Assembly (NCBI GenBank): GCA_022577435.1
Contig: JAKOON010000059.1
Coordinates: 1,540,071-1,604,070, forward strand
DNA length: 64,000 nt
Reading direction: 5' to 3'
DNA from: Embiotoca jacksoni
Lineage: Eukaryota; Chordata; Actinopteri; Embiotocidae
The notes under the pieces were generated by a model. It had not been told where the DNA came from. It saw only the letters and a program-made list of their open reading frames with translations, and did not search any database. The position numbers and the translations under genes were made by a program. Below, one piece after another: positions 1 to 10,448 of this stretch (within the stretch, counting starts at the first letter, position 1; each line of letters starts with the position of its first letter).

Positions 1-495
1 TTCAGAACACCAGTAGGCCCAGTGGACCGGTCCGGTTCTGTCTCTCCGTTAAAGGTTGATGTTCAACGTTATCGATCTCCTCACAGAAGAGTCACTTTGT
101 TTCTGAGAAAATCCACTTATTCAGTCAATAAACTGCTCAAGTGATTCTGGTCAGTGAGAAGAAGTTCTGTTCTCCACACTGATGTACAGGTGTCACTCTG
201 TCTGGATGAAGGACCGGCTGGGTCCAACGGTACCGGTGCTGGTTGGAAAGAAGGATGGAAACCAGCTGACGGTAGTGACACAGAGGACATTTTAAAGGAC
301 ACCAAGCAAGACGGTAACGGGTTCCAGTCCAGTGAGCTGTCAGGTTCCGGTTCTGGTTCCTGTTTGGGAGGTTTTAGACTGTCCGATGGTTCTGGTTCTG
401 GTTACTGAATGATGTTCTGTCGTGTGTCATGTGTCCCCACCATGTTGCGGTAGTCGGCCCGCTGACCCGTCTGACCCGTGTCCCGTCTCTTGCAG
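1..495 (+). other. mb21d2: 3' part of mb21d2 intron 1
   Basis: This is non-coding sequence ending in a good 3' splice site: pyrimidine-rich cccgtctcttgcag, with AG at 494-495. Human MB21D2 has two coding exons split at the same codon, so this should be the end of its single large intron. Upstream there are only short ggttctggttcc-type iterations near 345-405 and no recognisable element. An open frame runs from an ATG at 429 into the exon, but the splice site and homology show that 429-495 is intronic. Confidence 0.8.
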
Positions 496-1760
496 GGATG
501 GTCCAGAAGTTGGACCAGAAGCTGCCGGTGGCCAACGAGTACCTGCTGCTGTCGGGGGGGGTGCGGGAGGGCGTGGTGGACATGGACCTAGACGAGCTCA
601 GCATCTACGCCCGCGGCACCGACTACGATATGGACTTCACCCTGTTGGTGCCGGCGCTCAAACTGCATGACCGGAACCAGCCGGTGACGCTGGACATGAG
701 GCACTCGGCGCTCGGCCACTCGTGGCTGAGTCTCCGCCTCTTCGACGAGGGAACCATCAACCGCTGGAAGGACTGCTGCACCGTCCTGGACCACATCAGC
801 GGAACCACCAACTACTTCTTCTCCCCGACGCTGGTGACCGACTGGTTCTACCGGTCCATCTCGCTGGTGCTGCTGGAGGTGCAGAAGAAGCCGCAGCGCG
901 GCATGCCGAGGGTGGAGAAGGTGGAGCGGAACGGCACCGTGATCTCGGTGGTTCTGGGCGTCGGCAGCAGCCGGATGCTGTACGACATCGTGCCCGTGGT
1001 GTCCTTTAAGGGCTGGCCCGCCGTGGCCCAGAGCTGGCTGATGGAGAACCACTTCTGGGACGGCAAGATCACGGAGGAGGAGGTGATCAGCGGCTTCTAC
1101 CTGGTGCCCGCCTGCTCCTTCAAAGGCCGCAAGGACAACGAGTGGCGCCTGTCGTTCGCGCGCAGCGAGGTGCAGCTGAAGAAATGCATCTCGTCCAGCC
1201 TGATGGCGGCGTACCAGGCCTGCAAGGCCGTCATCACCAAGCTGCTGGCGCGGCCGCGGGCCCTCAGCCCGTACCACCTGCGCAGCATCATGCTGTGGGC
1301 CTGCGACCGCCTGCCCGCCAATTACCTGGCGCAGGACGACTTCTCCGCCCACTTCCTGCTGGGGCTGATCGACGACCTGCAGCACTGCCTGGTGAACAAG
1401 ACGTGTCCCAACTACTTCATCCCGCAGTGCAACATGTTGGAGCAGCTGAGCGACGAGGCGGCCGTGCTGCACGCCCGCAAGCTGTCCTCGCTGCGCTCCG
1501 ACCCGGCCGAGCACCTGCGCACCACCATCGAGCACGCCAAGGCCGCCAACAGGCTGACGGTGGAACTGCAGTGGCGAGGCAGCGCCAACAACCTGCCGTC
1601 GCCGCAGTCGGACGCCGGCGGAGAAAATCAACCGGACGACCGACTCGCCAAGAAGCTGCAGCAGCTCGTCACCGAGAACCCGGGGAAGTCCATCTCAGTG
1701 TTCATCAACCCGGACGACGTCACACGGCCGCACTTCAGGATCGATGACAAGTTCTTCTGA
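496..1760 (+). CDS. mb21d2: Mab-21 domain-containing protein 2, coding exon 2 (C-terminal 420 residues)
   Basis: This exon encodes all but about the first 71 residues of MB21D2, a member of the Mab21/cGAS-like nucleotidyltransferase-fold family. It starts GG|ATG at 496, completing a Gly codon split in phase 1. The frame then runs 420 residues from MVQKLDQKLPVANEYLLLSG to the ending PHFRIDDKFF and TGA at 1758-1760. That equals the human protein (491 aa) minus its first exon, and I recognise near-identity along the whole length. Counting the ATG at 498 as 1, a GG-containing loop lies at 20-21. The DxD-like acids of the fold are D44 and D46 in GTDYDMDFTLLVP, and a third acid sits in LYDIVPVVSFKGWP. 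Whether the protein has enzymatic activity or a cyclic-dinucleotide role is not established by sequence. The GC-rich third-codon positions contrast with the AT-rich flanks. Exon 1 is outside the window. fgf12 follows in the same orientation, as in tetrapods. Confidence 0.96.
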
Positions 1761-1935
1761 GACTCCATCCTCCTGCTGCTGCTCCTCCTCCTCCATCCTC
1801 CCGCTCCTTCTCCTCCATCCTCCTGCTCCTCCCTCTCCTCCTCCTCCATCCTCCTCCTCCTCCATCCTCCCTCTCCTCCTCCTCCATCCTCCTGCTCCTC
1901 CATCCTCCTCCATCCTCCTGCTCCTCCTCCTCTGA
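1761..1935 (+). repeat. (TCC)n-type polypyrimidine tract in the mb21d2 3' UTR
   Basis: Imperfect tcctcctcc / tccatcctcctgctcc iterations begin about 10 bases after the stop codon and run about 165 bp. The sense strand is almost pure pyrimidine, so the opposite strand gives spurious Glu/Arg-rich frames. The tract should be transcribed as part of the 3' UTR and could be length-variable. Confidence 0.85.
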
Positions 1936-2450
1936 AACTTTATTTTCTGTTTCTCTGCCACAGAATGAAGTGAGGTGATTGTCCAGTCGTGTCCGCCGCA
2001 GTTTCTAATATTTTTATTTTTCTACTACCCCCCCCACCACCCCGTTTTTTAATGCCTTTTCAACAGACAGCTGATTAGCAGCAGGTTGTTTTTAACAATG
2101 AAGGAACGTTATGATGGTTTCGATAGTTTAGACGTGTTTTACATTTATTTCAGTGAAGTCAAAGAAGTCAAACTGCGGCTGATAAACCTTATTTTATTTT
2201 AGCTCTGACTCATCTAATTAAAACTAAAAGCCATCTCATAATTAATAATTAATATTATTTTTGGATAGTTACTCATAAATGTGATGCAATTTGTCATTAG
2301 AGTTTCTTATAATGATAAATCTATTTATATTCTGTAATGATGAAAATTATCTACAGATTAGTAAAGTTTCTTTATAATTAAAGGAGAGGGACTTGAATAT
2401 TATCTCATAATTGTACAAATATTTACAATCCAATTATTATTTTCATTATT
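1936..2450 (+). other. Presumed mb21d2 3' UTR and downstream AT-rich DNA
   Basis: AT-rich sequence without coding potential. The transcript end is not clear. No AATAAA was noticed between the stop codon and the MITE; the first one noted (about 2,485) lies inside the MITE and another is near 3,634. Either could be the polyadenylation signal, and neither is supported by a clear downstream element. Confidence 0.4.
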
Positions 2451-2752
2451 ACAACCCCCAAAAGAGATTGGACGCTGTGTCAAATGTAAATAAAAGCAAT
2501 GTGATGATTTGTGATGGAACATGTAAACTCATATTTAATTTCAAAACAAAGAAAACAGACTAAATTCTGTTGAGGAAATCAGTGCATTGGCTCAGGTTCT
2601 TACCACAGTTCCTCAAAATGAAGACATTTTTCATAAAACAATAACATTTGTCAGATTCAATATGTTGTCTTTGGTCTTCAGTTAAATATGAGTTTACGTG
2701 ATTTACAAATCATCACGTTCTGTTTCATTACAATTTTTGGAAACACTTGTAT
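2451..2752. mobile_element. Tc1-like MITE with long inverted repeats
   Basis: The left end (acaacccccaaaagagattggacgctgtg) resembles the widespread fish Tc1-type MITE end that reads ACAACCCCAATTCC...GGGACGCTGTG. The two halves pair. A left block containing gtgatgatttgtgatggaac and gtaaactcatatttaa reappears as reverse complement on the right around 2,680-2,725 (ttaaatatgagtttacgtg, acaaatcatcacgttctg). The right terminus is degraded (ttttggaaacacttgt). It encodes no protein. Confidence 0.7.
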
Positions 2753-3665
2753 GGTGAGAAGGTTTCAACATTTCTAACTTACAGCTACTAAAATCTAAAT
2801 TATTAAATATTTGTCATAATTAGGAGCCAGTTTCTCACAAAATAATGACAAAAGGTTTTTAGAATGAACTTTGGAAGACGTTTGATTCTTCCAGCAGTTT
2901 GTCTTCTTTGAAACAAGTGAAAGTGTTCAGATGTAAAGTCGACTGAGCCGGTTCCATCTCGGCTTGATCGGACCCGGACGTCTCAGGTCCAGAAGCCCCT
3001 CTGAGGAGTGTCTCCGCCTCTCTGAGGAGTATCTCCGCCTGTCCGGCGGACGATGGTACTAACCGCTCTTAGAAACTGACTGTAAATAGCAGAAAGATGA
3101 CCGATGTGTGGACAGAAAGAGACTAAAGATGATGATGATGATGATGATGATGATGATCATCATTCTTTTCATCTAATTTTGCACAGAATGTAAAAAATCA
3201 CCACGTTTCCTCTCAACGGCCGACGTCATGTTGTCCTACTTCTCGAACCTCGAGTCACGTCTGTAGACGGCGACATGTTACCGACGGCGACACGTTACCG
3301 ACGGCGCCGCAGACAAACGCAGTGATGCAGCATTCAGATTTGAAGCACGGAAGGTTTAAACCATCGAGTCGTCACTCACAACAGATTTCCTGATAAATAT
3401 TTTGATCAGAAGTGAATCTGCAGCTTTTCTTCGTCTTCTTTAAACCAGCTGCTTCTTCCTGTTCAGCTGTCGAGAGCTTGACGGCTTCAGTTCAACCTGC
3501 TCCGATGTTTTAGTCTTTCAGCTGATTTTAAGCATCACATTCCTTTTAGACGTTTGTCTATTCATGAACTGGGACCAAGTTACGTCCTGAATGGGACTTT
3601 TTAGAGTCTTAAAACCACCTGAACCACAGACGGAATAAAAAAGTGTTCATAGCAAAGCAGATGTG
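2753..3665. other. Intergenic DNA with a small (GAT)n tract
   Basis: No gene seen. It holds a (GAT)10-like microsatellite at about 3,127-3,157, a short direct repeat of ctctgaggagtgtctccgcc near 2,998-3,040, and a short run of cgacatgttaccgacgg units near 3,267-3,306. Confidence 0.6.
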
Positions 3666-4290
3666 GAAGTAACTTAAGCTGCAATACCAGCGAGTGCCAC
3701 TAGAGGTCGGCTCCAAAAAGCCTCCGGCTCCATAGACTCCCATTCAACTTCTCTCATCAAATCCAAAGTGAATAAAATGTGTCCATCAGTTATCTCGGTG
3801 TTGTTAGCTAAAGTCACTCCTTCTTATTAGTTTTCTGGAGGTCCATCTGAAAATAATCCCTCATTCATTAGAAAAGAAGATTCAAGAAGACCTGTTTTTG
3901 GGGGCGTGTCTGTTTGATTGACAGGCCTGTGGTGCAGTCAGGTTACAGCTATCGGTGGGCGGGACGTAGTATCGTCAGGTTTCCAATCAGATCGGTCAGA
4001 TCCACCGCTGGCTCCTCCCCCAGCTCGTCCAAATATGGTCACTTCCTGCTCCAAACCGCTCCGAACTATCAAAGATGGTGACGGACAGAATCTGAACTGG
4101 AGGATTCATAACGTTCACAAACCAACGATGACATCGCTGATGGTTGATGACATCTCTGATGGTTGATGACATCTCTGATGGTTGATGACATCACTGATAG
4201 TCGATGACATCTCTGATAGTTGATGACATCTCTGATGGTTGATGACATCACTGATAGTTGATGACATCACTGATGAGATTCGGGAAGTCT
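3666..4290 (+). mobile_element. Dispersed repeat family 'R1', copy A
   Basis: About 600 bp nearly identical to 42,437-42,990 and, reversed, to 39,881-40,213 plus 39,001-39,178. The shared body starts agctgcaataccagcgagtg and includes a CTCF-like gtgccactagaggtcggc. It ends in a tandem run of about 19-bp units of the form gatgacatctctgatggtt (4,130-4,275). No protein or terminal inverted repeat is recognised. The near-identity of the copies implies recent spread or local duplication. The family name is mine. Confidence 0.75.
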
Positions 4291-4537
4291 TCGCCAAGAT
4301 GCCTGATAGACTATGTTAGTCCCCGACCAATCACAGCCAACCACCACTGATCTGGTTAAGTGATGAACGACCATCAGACTTTCGGCCAATCCGGTTGAAC
4401 TGAAGTCGAGTTGCTCCCTCTTTATTTTCTTTGTGTTGTTAAAGTCTTAAACATTTCCAGGAAAATGCCAAAAACCTGAAAATATCCGACCGGCAGCGTG
4501 ATCTCCGTATCCTCATCCTCAAGTGCAATTAGTGAGA

Positions 4538-4541
<4 letters not shown>

Positions 4542-4583
<42 letters not shown>
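4542..4583. repeat. (CA)n microsatellite
   Basis: A perfect CA dinucleotide tract of about 21 units. Confidence 0.95.
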
Positions 4584-4585
<2 letters not shown>

Positions 4586-4984
4586 TAGCATGGAGACACT
4601 ACCGTGGTTCAGCTGAACGTCACAGACCAACACCAACATGCCCACTCAGAGTTCACACCATCAAAGTGCCACACAACTCTCCTGAAATGTACTGCTGACC
4701 TTTGACCTTACTCCCCTCTGTTTGCTCAGACCCATCCGACTGTGACTTTTGTGTTTTTCTGTATCCTGCTGCTCTGCTGTGTTCAGATGGATTTCTTTAT
4801 GCAACGTTGACGGCAGCTCCTCTTCATCTTCATCCTCACTGCAGCTCCCTGAACTGCTGAGTCATCATGAAGTCTTTAACCAGAGTCTCTGTACGAAGTC
4901 CTTCCTGCTGATTCAGTGAAAGTAATCACACTTAAATACACTTCCATATATGCTCACTACTTTATTTACAGAAGTAAATGTGTC
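4584..4984. other. Intergenic DNA, nothing recognised
   Basis: No coding frame with family resemblance, repeat or structured element was seen. Confidence 0.5.
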
Positions 4985-5072
4985 ATCGGTATAGAGGAGA
5001 TAAGCAGGTTAAATATCAGAGGACCCACAATTGAACCCTGAGGAACTCCCTGAACAAGGCTCTTATTCTGAA
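4985..5072 (-). mobile_element. LINE reverse-transcriptase scrap
   Basis: Read on the minus strand, this translates to a GVPQGSIVGPLIFNLLI-like string. That is the conserved PQGSxLGPLLF block of non-LTR retrotransposon reverse transcriptase. Flanking sequence is too decayed to follow the frame. It is a dead fragment. Confidence 0.65.
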
Positions 5073-6070
5073 AAGCAAAGTTCTAGTGCTGCTTCATGGA
5101 GTACTTTCAACTAGAAACTTCTAGTTTGCACGCTCTGATGTGTTCCCGCCATGTCAATAGCCCCGCCTCCTCACATTGTTGATTGATCCACAGCGACAAC
5201 ATTTTAAATAATCTGACCCAACCGATCAGGTCCTGACAGTTCAGGTTGTGAATCACAAACTCACCAAAATGTGTTCAGACATTGATAAATGTGACAAATT
5301 TCTAACAGAGTATTAAAATATAATTGTTTCGTGCTCCTGTGCTGATTTACTCGTATATTTGTGTGATGTATACGGAGACTCGTGATCTGATCGCATCAGC
5401 ACAGATTAATAACGTCAGGTGGAAACAGGCTTTTTAAAGATAGAACTATTTAACACGTTCGATAAAGTAAGCAGAAAAGTTATTTCACATACTTTTCTGC
5501 GTACAAGTTTTTTGTCTGTGGGTCAACTTATTTTTTCTGGTGCACAAAAGCTCATCATATTCTGTATAAATATTGTAACGTTGCTCGCGGTATAAAAACT
5601 ATCCTGTACTCGTAATCAGCGGTGCACAAAGCAGAAGGACGACATGTGGTGGATGCAGCAGCAGGTGGGCGGAGTCATGCGAACATGGCGGAGCCGTCAA
5701 AGGAATGTATGAAATATTAATGTTCAAATTACATTTGGTCTCTCGTCCTCACGCAGCAGTCAGACGGTTCAGGATGGATGCGGTGTGATCTGCTGCCGAG
5801 CTGAATTTAAAAACAAACTCTTATTTTGAAAAACCCTGTTTGCTGCCCAGGATCATTTTTTAGTCTTTCAGAGTCCCTGCAGGTTCTTCCTGTCAGGTTT
5901 TCTCTGTTTGCAGCTGTTCTAAATATTAGAGCAGTTCCTGTGTCTGCCAGCAGGCGGCAGCAGCAGAGAGCTGTGAGGAGCTGCCGTCCAACTCTCCTGC
6001 TGTTATGTGGAACTACTGTTGTAAATAGCACTTGATAAAATAACTCAAACTGCTGCCGTCTCCTCGTCTT
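5073..6070. other. Intergenic DNA with a small inverted repeat
   Basis: No gene seen. A short inverted repeat (gtaagcagaaaagt at 5,467-5,480 and acttttctgcgtac at 5,491-5,504) could form a 14-bp stem with one mismatch. A CTCF-like core lies at 5,947. Confidence 0.5.
5947..5960 (+). promoter_or_regulatory. CTCF-like motif
   Basis: CCAGCAGGCGGCAG fits the vertebrate CTCF core CCASYAGRKGGC. It is sequence match only, and such 14-mers also occur by chance and within repeats. Confidence 0.35.
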
Positions 6071-6230
6071 TGTCTCTGCCCAGCTCACTGGGTGGTTCTG
6101 GCCCTACCCAGCTCAGCTCACTGGGTGGTTCTGGCCCCGCCCACCTCAGCTCAGTGGGTGGTTCTGGCCCCGCCCACCTCAGCTCAGTGGGTGGTTCTGG
6201 CCCCGCCCAGCTCACTGGGTGGTTCTGGAG
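6071..6230. repeat. 33-bp minisatellite, about 5 copies
   Basis: The block gggtggttctggccccgccc recurs starting at 6,090, 6,123, 6,156, 6,189 and 6,217, spacing 33, 33, 33 and 28. Most units carry CCCCGCCC, a GC-box-like sequence. Confidence 0.9.
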
Positions 6231-6865
6231 GTAAACTCAACACAAGTTAGTAAGAGAGAAGATCATGATGGAGTCACTATGTGACCCCTGTGTGACCCCT
6301 ATGACTCATCTTGTGTCTTCCACCTGCTCTCCTGTCTTTGACTCCTCTTGTTTCCTTGACTCCTCTTGTTTCTTTGACTCTTGTTTCCTTGACTCCTCCT
6401 CTCTTCCTTGTCTGTTTTATGTCTAGCTTTCTGTTGTCCTCCACCTGCTCTCATCTGTTTCCTGCTGAGTTCTACTCACGCTCGGTTCTTCCTCATTGCC
6501 ATCAGAACAGTCGCCGTGCCAACAGAAAACCATCCATCAGCCTCCAAAAGTAAACACAACATATGCTGCAAACCCTTCATGGCTGCTGCTTAGACAACAA
6601 CAACAAAAACAACAACATCAGAGACAATACAAAAATAGCTGATAAAAAAGTGAGGATGAGTGAGTCTTCAGTTAGAAATCCTCCCAGCATGCACTGGGGC
6701 GACAGATTTATTGACTGCAGTAAAACGCAGGTTTGAATGTAGAAACAGTTTCCAGGAGTTTGTTTCAATGATTTGTTTCTATTTTCACTGCAGATGAAAT
6801 GTTCTGGTTCCAGCAGTCGTTAAGGATCTTTGAAATGATTCATGTGTTTTTGCTCCCAGTATTTA
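6231..6865. other. Intergenic DNA with short CTT-rich iterations
   Basis: A short run of ctcttgtttccttgact units at 6,330-6,400 is the only repeat. No gene seen. Confidence 0.5.
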
Positions 6866-7110
6866 CTTTTATTTTGTAGGTATGGTGGAGGAAGTACTCA
6901 GGTTGTTTACTAAAGTAAAAATATAAATACCACAGTGAAACTACTCCAGTACAAGTTAAAGTACTGCATTCAAAAACTTACCACAGTAAGAGTCTGAAAA
7001 TTATCAGTAATATGCACTTAGTGTCAAAATAAAAGACACTTCCTGTCAGTGTTTTAATAAATGTAATGTTTTCAGATTAATTTTACTGCTGTAGTTCTTT
7101 AATTTTGTGC
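6866..7110. mobile_element. Interspersed repeat relic (unclassified, probably DNA-transposon derived)
   Basis: Sequence such as gaggaagtactcaggttgtt, agtaaaaatataaataccac and ctactccagtacaagttaaa resembles a common teleost interspersed repeat with repeated agtaaaagtac words. I cannot assign the family or exact borders. Confidence 0.4.
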
Positions 7111-7549
7111 TGATTTGAACTCCTTTATTTAATCTGCAGTAATGAATCGTGATCCATAATTACAATCACGTTCTGAGGTTTGGTTTTAAAGACGTGTCGC
7201 TCGAAGCTTCGAACTTCATGTCAAACAGTTTAATAAAGTTTTGTCTCATTGAAACAGAAAATATACCACATTCAGCAGGATTCATGTCTGTAGAGTCAGT
7301 TTAATGTTAGCGTCCTGATAAGTGATGTTAATGGAAGGTTCCCACTAACGACTGACAACCTTCATTAAGAATGTGTAATGATCTCGTTCCTGCTCCCCAG
7401 AGGACGAACCCTCCCTGCAGCGCCACCATCTGGACAGATAACACACCAACAAACAGGCCTGTTGGGAAGCATTGGAAGGTGTTTGGAGAGCTGCAGCCCG
7501 TCAGATCAGCAATGTGCTATAGGTACATATATATATCGTGCAACAATCT
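7111..7549. other. Intergenic DNA, nothing recognised
   Basis: No convincing gene, repeat or structure seen. Confidence 0.5.
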
Positions 7550-8035
7550 AAGAATAATGTTCCTCAACGTAAAACTACAAAGAATTAGTAGATTTCATCG
7601 TCTACGGTTCATAATATCATTAAAAGATTCAGAGAATCTGGAGAAATCTCTGAACACAAGGGACAAGGCTGGAAACCAATATTGGATGGTGGTGATCTTC
7701 GGGCCCTCAGGCAGCACTGCATTAAAAACACACTATTCTGGAGTGGAAATCACTGCATGGGCTCAGGAACACTTGTGAAAACCATCGTCTGTGAACACAG
7801 TTCATCGCTGCGTCCACAAATGATGTTAAAACTCTCCAAAGAAGAAACCAGATAGAAACATGATCCAGAAACACCGCCGCCTTCTCTGGACCGAGATCAT
7901 TGAAGATGGACTGAGGTGAAGTGGACAACTGTCCTGAGGTCTGATGGATCACAATCTGAGATTCTGTTTGGAAATCATGGACGCTGCATCCTCCAGGTTA
8001 AAGAGGAGAGGGACCATCCAGCTTGTTATAAGTGC
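7550..8035 (+). mobile_element. Tc1-like transposase-region relic, copy 1
   Basis: The words cgtctacggttcataatatc, gagaatctggagaaatctct and catgggctcaggaacacttg belong to the N-terminal transposase region of a Tc1/mariner-type element common in fish. The similarity continues through aacaccgccgccttctctgg to about 8,035. Frames are broken and the DDE part is missing, so it is inactive. The first 245 bp are almost identical to 41,033-41,281. It lies immediately upstream of the putative fgf12 B-type promoter. Confidence 0.65.
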
Positions 8036-8151
8036 ATCTATATCAGCCAGCCCCCCCCCTAATCCTCAGATAATAAGGTTCCCGGAGGTTTCCTCCTCAG
8101 ACCACCACCACCATCATCACCACCGTGTCACCTTAAAAACTCCTCCGGCGG

Positions 8152-8159
8152 TGACGTCA
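8152..8159. promoter_or_regulatory. Palindromic cAMP response element
   Basis: TGACGTCA is a perfect CREB/ATF octamer in the context ggcggTGACGTCActcc. It sits about 350 bp upstream of the exon 1B ATG, in CpG-rich sequence, a typical place for functional CREs of neuronal genes. Binding is inferred. Confidence 0.5.
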
Positions 8160-8198
8160 CTCCTGCTCTCCTGGCTCAAGCTGCAGCAACACGGCGCG

Positions 8199-8202
<4 letters not shown>

Positions 8203-8252
<50 letters not shown>
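8203..8252. repeat. (GA)n microsatellite in the fgf12 B promoter or 5' UTR
   Basis: About 24 GA units. GA tracts near promoters can form H-DNA and bind GAGA-type factors. No function is shown here. Confidence 0.95.
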
Positions 8253-8255
<3 letters not shown>

Positions 8256-8503
8256 CGCGCGGACCCGGCACAGGTGAACGCACGAGCCTCAACGTCCGCA
8301 GGAGGAAGGGAAAAAAATAGAAGAAGAAGAAGAGGAGCCGCTGCTCAGACAACAGATCCCGGTTTTATCCGCGGTGCCTCCCTCCTTCCTCCTCCTCCTC
8401 CTCTCCCGCCGGTACCGACCCATTCTGTGCGGCTCGCGACGCTTGTTGACAACAGCTGACTGAGGAAGGAAAGGAAGAAGGAAACACCGACACACACCGG
8501 GAG

Positions 8504-8531
8504 ATGGAGGGCAAAGAGAAGACACCGTTAG
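8504..8531 (+). CDS. fgf12: fgf12 exon 1B, alternative short N-terminus
   Basis: ATG at 8,504 opens the nine-residue stretch MEGKEKTPL plus one G before the donor G|GTAGGA at 8,532. Phase 1 joins to AG at the start of exon 2, giving MEGKEKTPL-EPQLKG. Human FGF12B begins MESK-EPQLKG, so ME(S/G)K is shared and the fish exon would be five codons longer. Its place upstream of exon 1A and downstream of mb21d2 fits the known FHF gene layout, where the B exon is distal. B-type FHFs lack the long-term-inactivation N-terminus of A-types. The call rests on a short match, phase and position, so a different donor or start is possible. Confidence 0.65.
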
Positions 8532-8724
8532 GTAGGAAACGGTGGTCGGGGGGGGGGACGGGGGGGGGCTCTTTTACCCGCAGAGGGAGGAAGATGATGA
8601 TGAGGATGATGATGATGAAGAAGATGATGGATGGAGAGAGTGATGCATGTTGGGTAGAAGTGTACTGCGGTATCCTGCTGCATGGAGCTTCTAGGTGTGG
8701 TTATTATGGGATGGGGTGCAGAGA

Positions 8725-8725
8725 G

Positions 8726-8799
<74 letters not shown>
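8725..8799. repeat. (GT)n microsatellite
   Basis: About 35 GT units shortly after the exon 1B donor, in intron 1. Confidence 0.95.
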
Positions 8800-8801
<2 letters not shown>

Positions 8802-8929
8802 TTTTGAACCAAACGGCTGAGACTCCTGATGCAGCAAAACACGCACAGACAGAGACAGGTGGAAGATGGACAGGCAGGTACACTGTCCAACAGGACAGAG
8901 AGACAGACAGACAGGAGACAATGAGGTGA

Positions 8930-9112
8930 GACAGATTGTTGAAGATCTAAGAGAGACAGGAGGACAGAGACAGACAGGAAGTCAGAAAGACAAACAGGAA
9001 GTCAGAGAGACAGACAGGAAGTCAGAGAGACAGACAGGAGGACAGAGAGACAGACAGGAAGTCAAGGAGACAGACAGGAGGACAGAGAGACAGACAGGAG
9101 AGCTTTCAGAGT
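8930..9112. repeat. Minisatellite of about 20-bp units
   Basis: Units of the form agagagacagacaggaagtc and the variant with aggaggac follow each other from about 8,950 to 9,110. Confidence 0.85.
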
Positions 9113-9640
9113 AATAGAGATTGACAGCAGCAGTTTGACAGACAGGTGGAGGACAGAGACAACTTTGATTGAGGTGTGTCCTGATGAGATGTCCACTCAG
9201 AGAAATGCATTCTGGGAGCTGCAGTTCTTTTCAGAGACAGATGAGTTCAGGAGCTGCTGATTTGAGCCTTTGAGCCAAACGTCAGGTTCCTGGACTCTGA
9301 TTGGTCAGAACCAGTCATGTGACGTTCAGGGTGCGTTTGATTGGTGTGCAGACTCCTGGTTCTCACTGACAGACTTCAAACTTTTGAGCTGAAGCTTTGT
9401 GTCGTTGTGTTGTGTTGTTGTGTTTTTGAGTCGTTTTTGTGTTGTGTGTTGTCGTTGTGTTGTTGTTGTGTGTTTGTGTTGTTGTGTTGTTTGTTGTGTC
9501 GTTCTGTGTCCTGCAGTTTCTCCTCCAGCGACTCTTCTTATGTCCAAAATGTTTTCTTTGTCTTCCTGCGTCCTGATATGTAACAGCTCTCTAATACATT
9601 TATTATATATATATATAAACATGTTCGAACAAACATGGTC
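9113..9640. other. fgf12 intron 1, GTT/GTGTT-rich patch
   Basis: Irregular gttgtgttgttgtg iterations run from 9,398 to 9,502, which explains the Cys/Val-rich open frames here. A half-match to a ZNF143-type motif (tgcattctgggagctgcagt) lies near 9,206. Otherwise nothing seen. Confidence 0.6.
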
Positions 9641-10448
9641 TGAAAAAAACACGTTCTAACAAACACGTTCTAAAGAAAACATGTTCTAATAAACTCATTC
9701 CAATAAACACGTTCTCACACGTTCTAACAAACACAACAAACGTTCTAACACGTTCTAACAAAGAACAAATGTTCTAACATGTTCTAACCAACATAACAAA
9801 CGTTCTAACAAACACAACAAACGTTCTAATGAACACGTTCTAACAAATAGGTTCTAACGTTCTAACACATTCTAACAAACACAACAAACGTTCTAATCAA
9901 CATGTTCTAATTAAAAAGTTCTAACCAGCACGTTTTAATAAACACATTCTAACAAACACATTATAACCAACAGGTTCTAACCAACACAACAAACGTTCTA
10001 ATCAACACGTTCTAATCAACACATTCTAATCAGCACGTTCTAACCAACAGGTTCTAACCAACACGTTCTAACCAACAGGTTCTAACCAACCCAACAAACA
10101 TTCTAACCAACACATTCTAATCAACACATTCTAACCAACATGTTCTAATCAACAGGTTCTAACCAACACAACAAACGTTCTAACCAACACATTCCAATCA
10201 ACACATTCTAACCAACACGTTCTAACCAACAGGTTCTAACCAACACGTTCTAACCAACAGGTTCTAACCAACACAACAAACATTCTAACCAACACATTCT
10301 AACCAACATGTTCTAATCAACAGGTTCTAACCAACACAACAAACGTTCTAACCAACACATTCTAATCAACACATTCTAACCAACACGTTCTAACAAACAG
10401 GGTCTAACCAACACAACAAACGTTCTAACCAACAGGTTCTAACAAACA
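9641..10448. repeat. 14-bp minisatellite
   Basis: About 800 bp of imperfect cacgttctaaccaa units, mixed with caacaaacgttctaa variants. It becomes more regular from 9,960 onward, where 130- to 200-bp groups of units recur (for example 10,020-10,180 resembles 10,190-10,360). Confidence 0.9.

Larger units (their letters stand above)
8036..8503 (+). promoter_or_regulatory. fgf12: Putative promoter and 5' UTR of the B-type fgf12 transcript
   Basis: A GC- and CpG-richer stretch than its surroundings ends at the exon 1B start codon. It contains a palindromic CRE (8,152-8,159), a GA tract (8,203-8,252) and CpG words such as gcgcgcggacccgg and cggctcgcgacg. No TATA box is obvious. The start of transcription cannot be fixed by sequence. 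A 171-aa open frame over this region looks accidental, since it is made of His, Arg/Glu and Pro runs. Confidence 0.55.

Noticed and set aside
429..495. ATG at 429 as the start of the Mab21 protein
   Set aside because: Homology with MB21D2 begins after the ttgcag acceptor at 495, and the upstream 22 codons do not resemble its exon 1.
588..1631. 347-codon minus-strand frame opposite mb21d2
   Set aside because: It is a shadow of a GC-rich exon. The plus-strand frame has clear homology and this one has none.
5807..6088. 93-codon minus-strand frame and its plus-strand partner at 5,826
   Set aside because: No homology, splice context or composition supports either.
7944..8459. 171-codon frame upstream of exon 1B
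   Set aside because: It starts inside a Tc1 relic and runs through CAC, GA and proline-coding low-complexity DNA. It is more likely promoter and 5' UTR.
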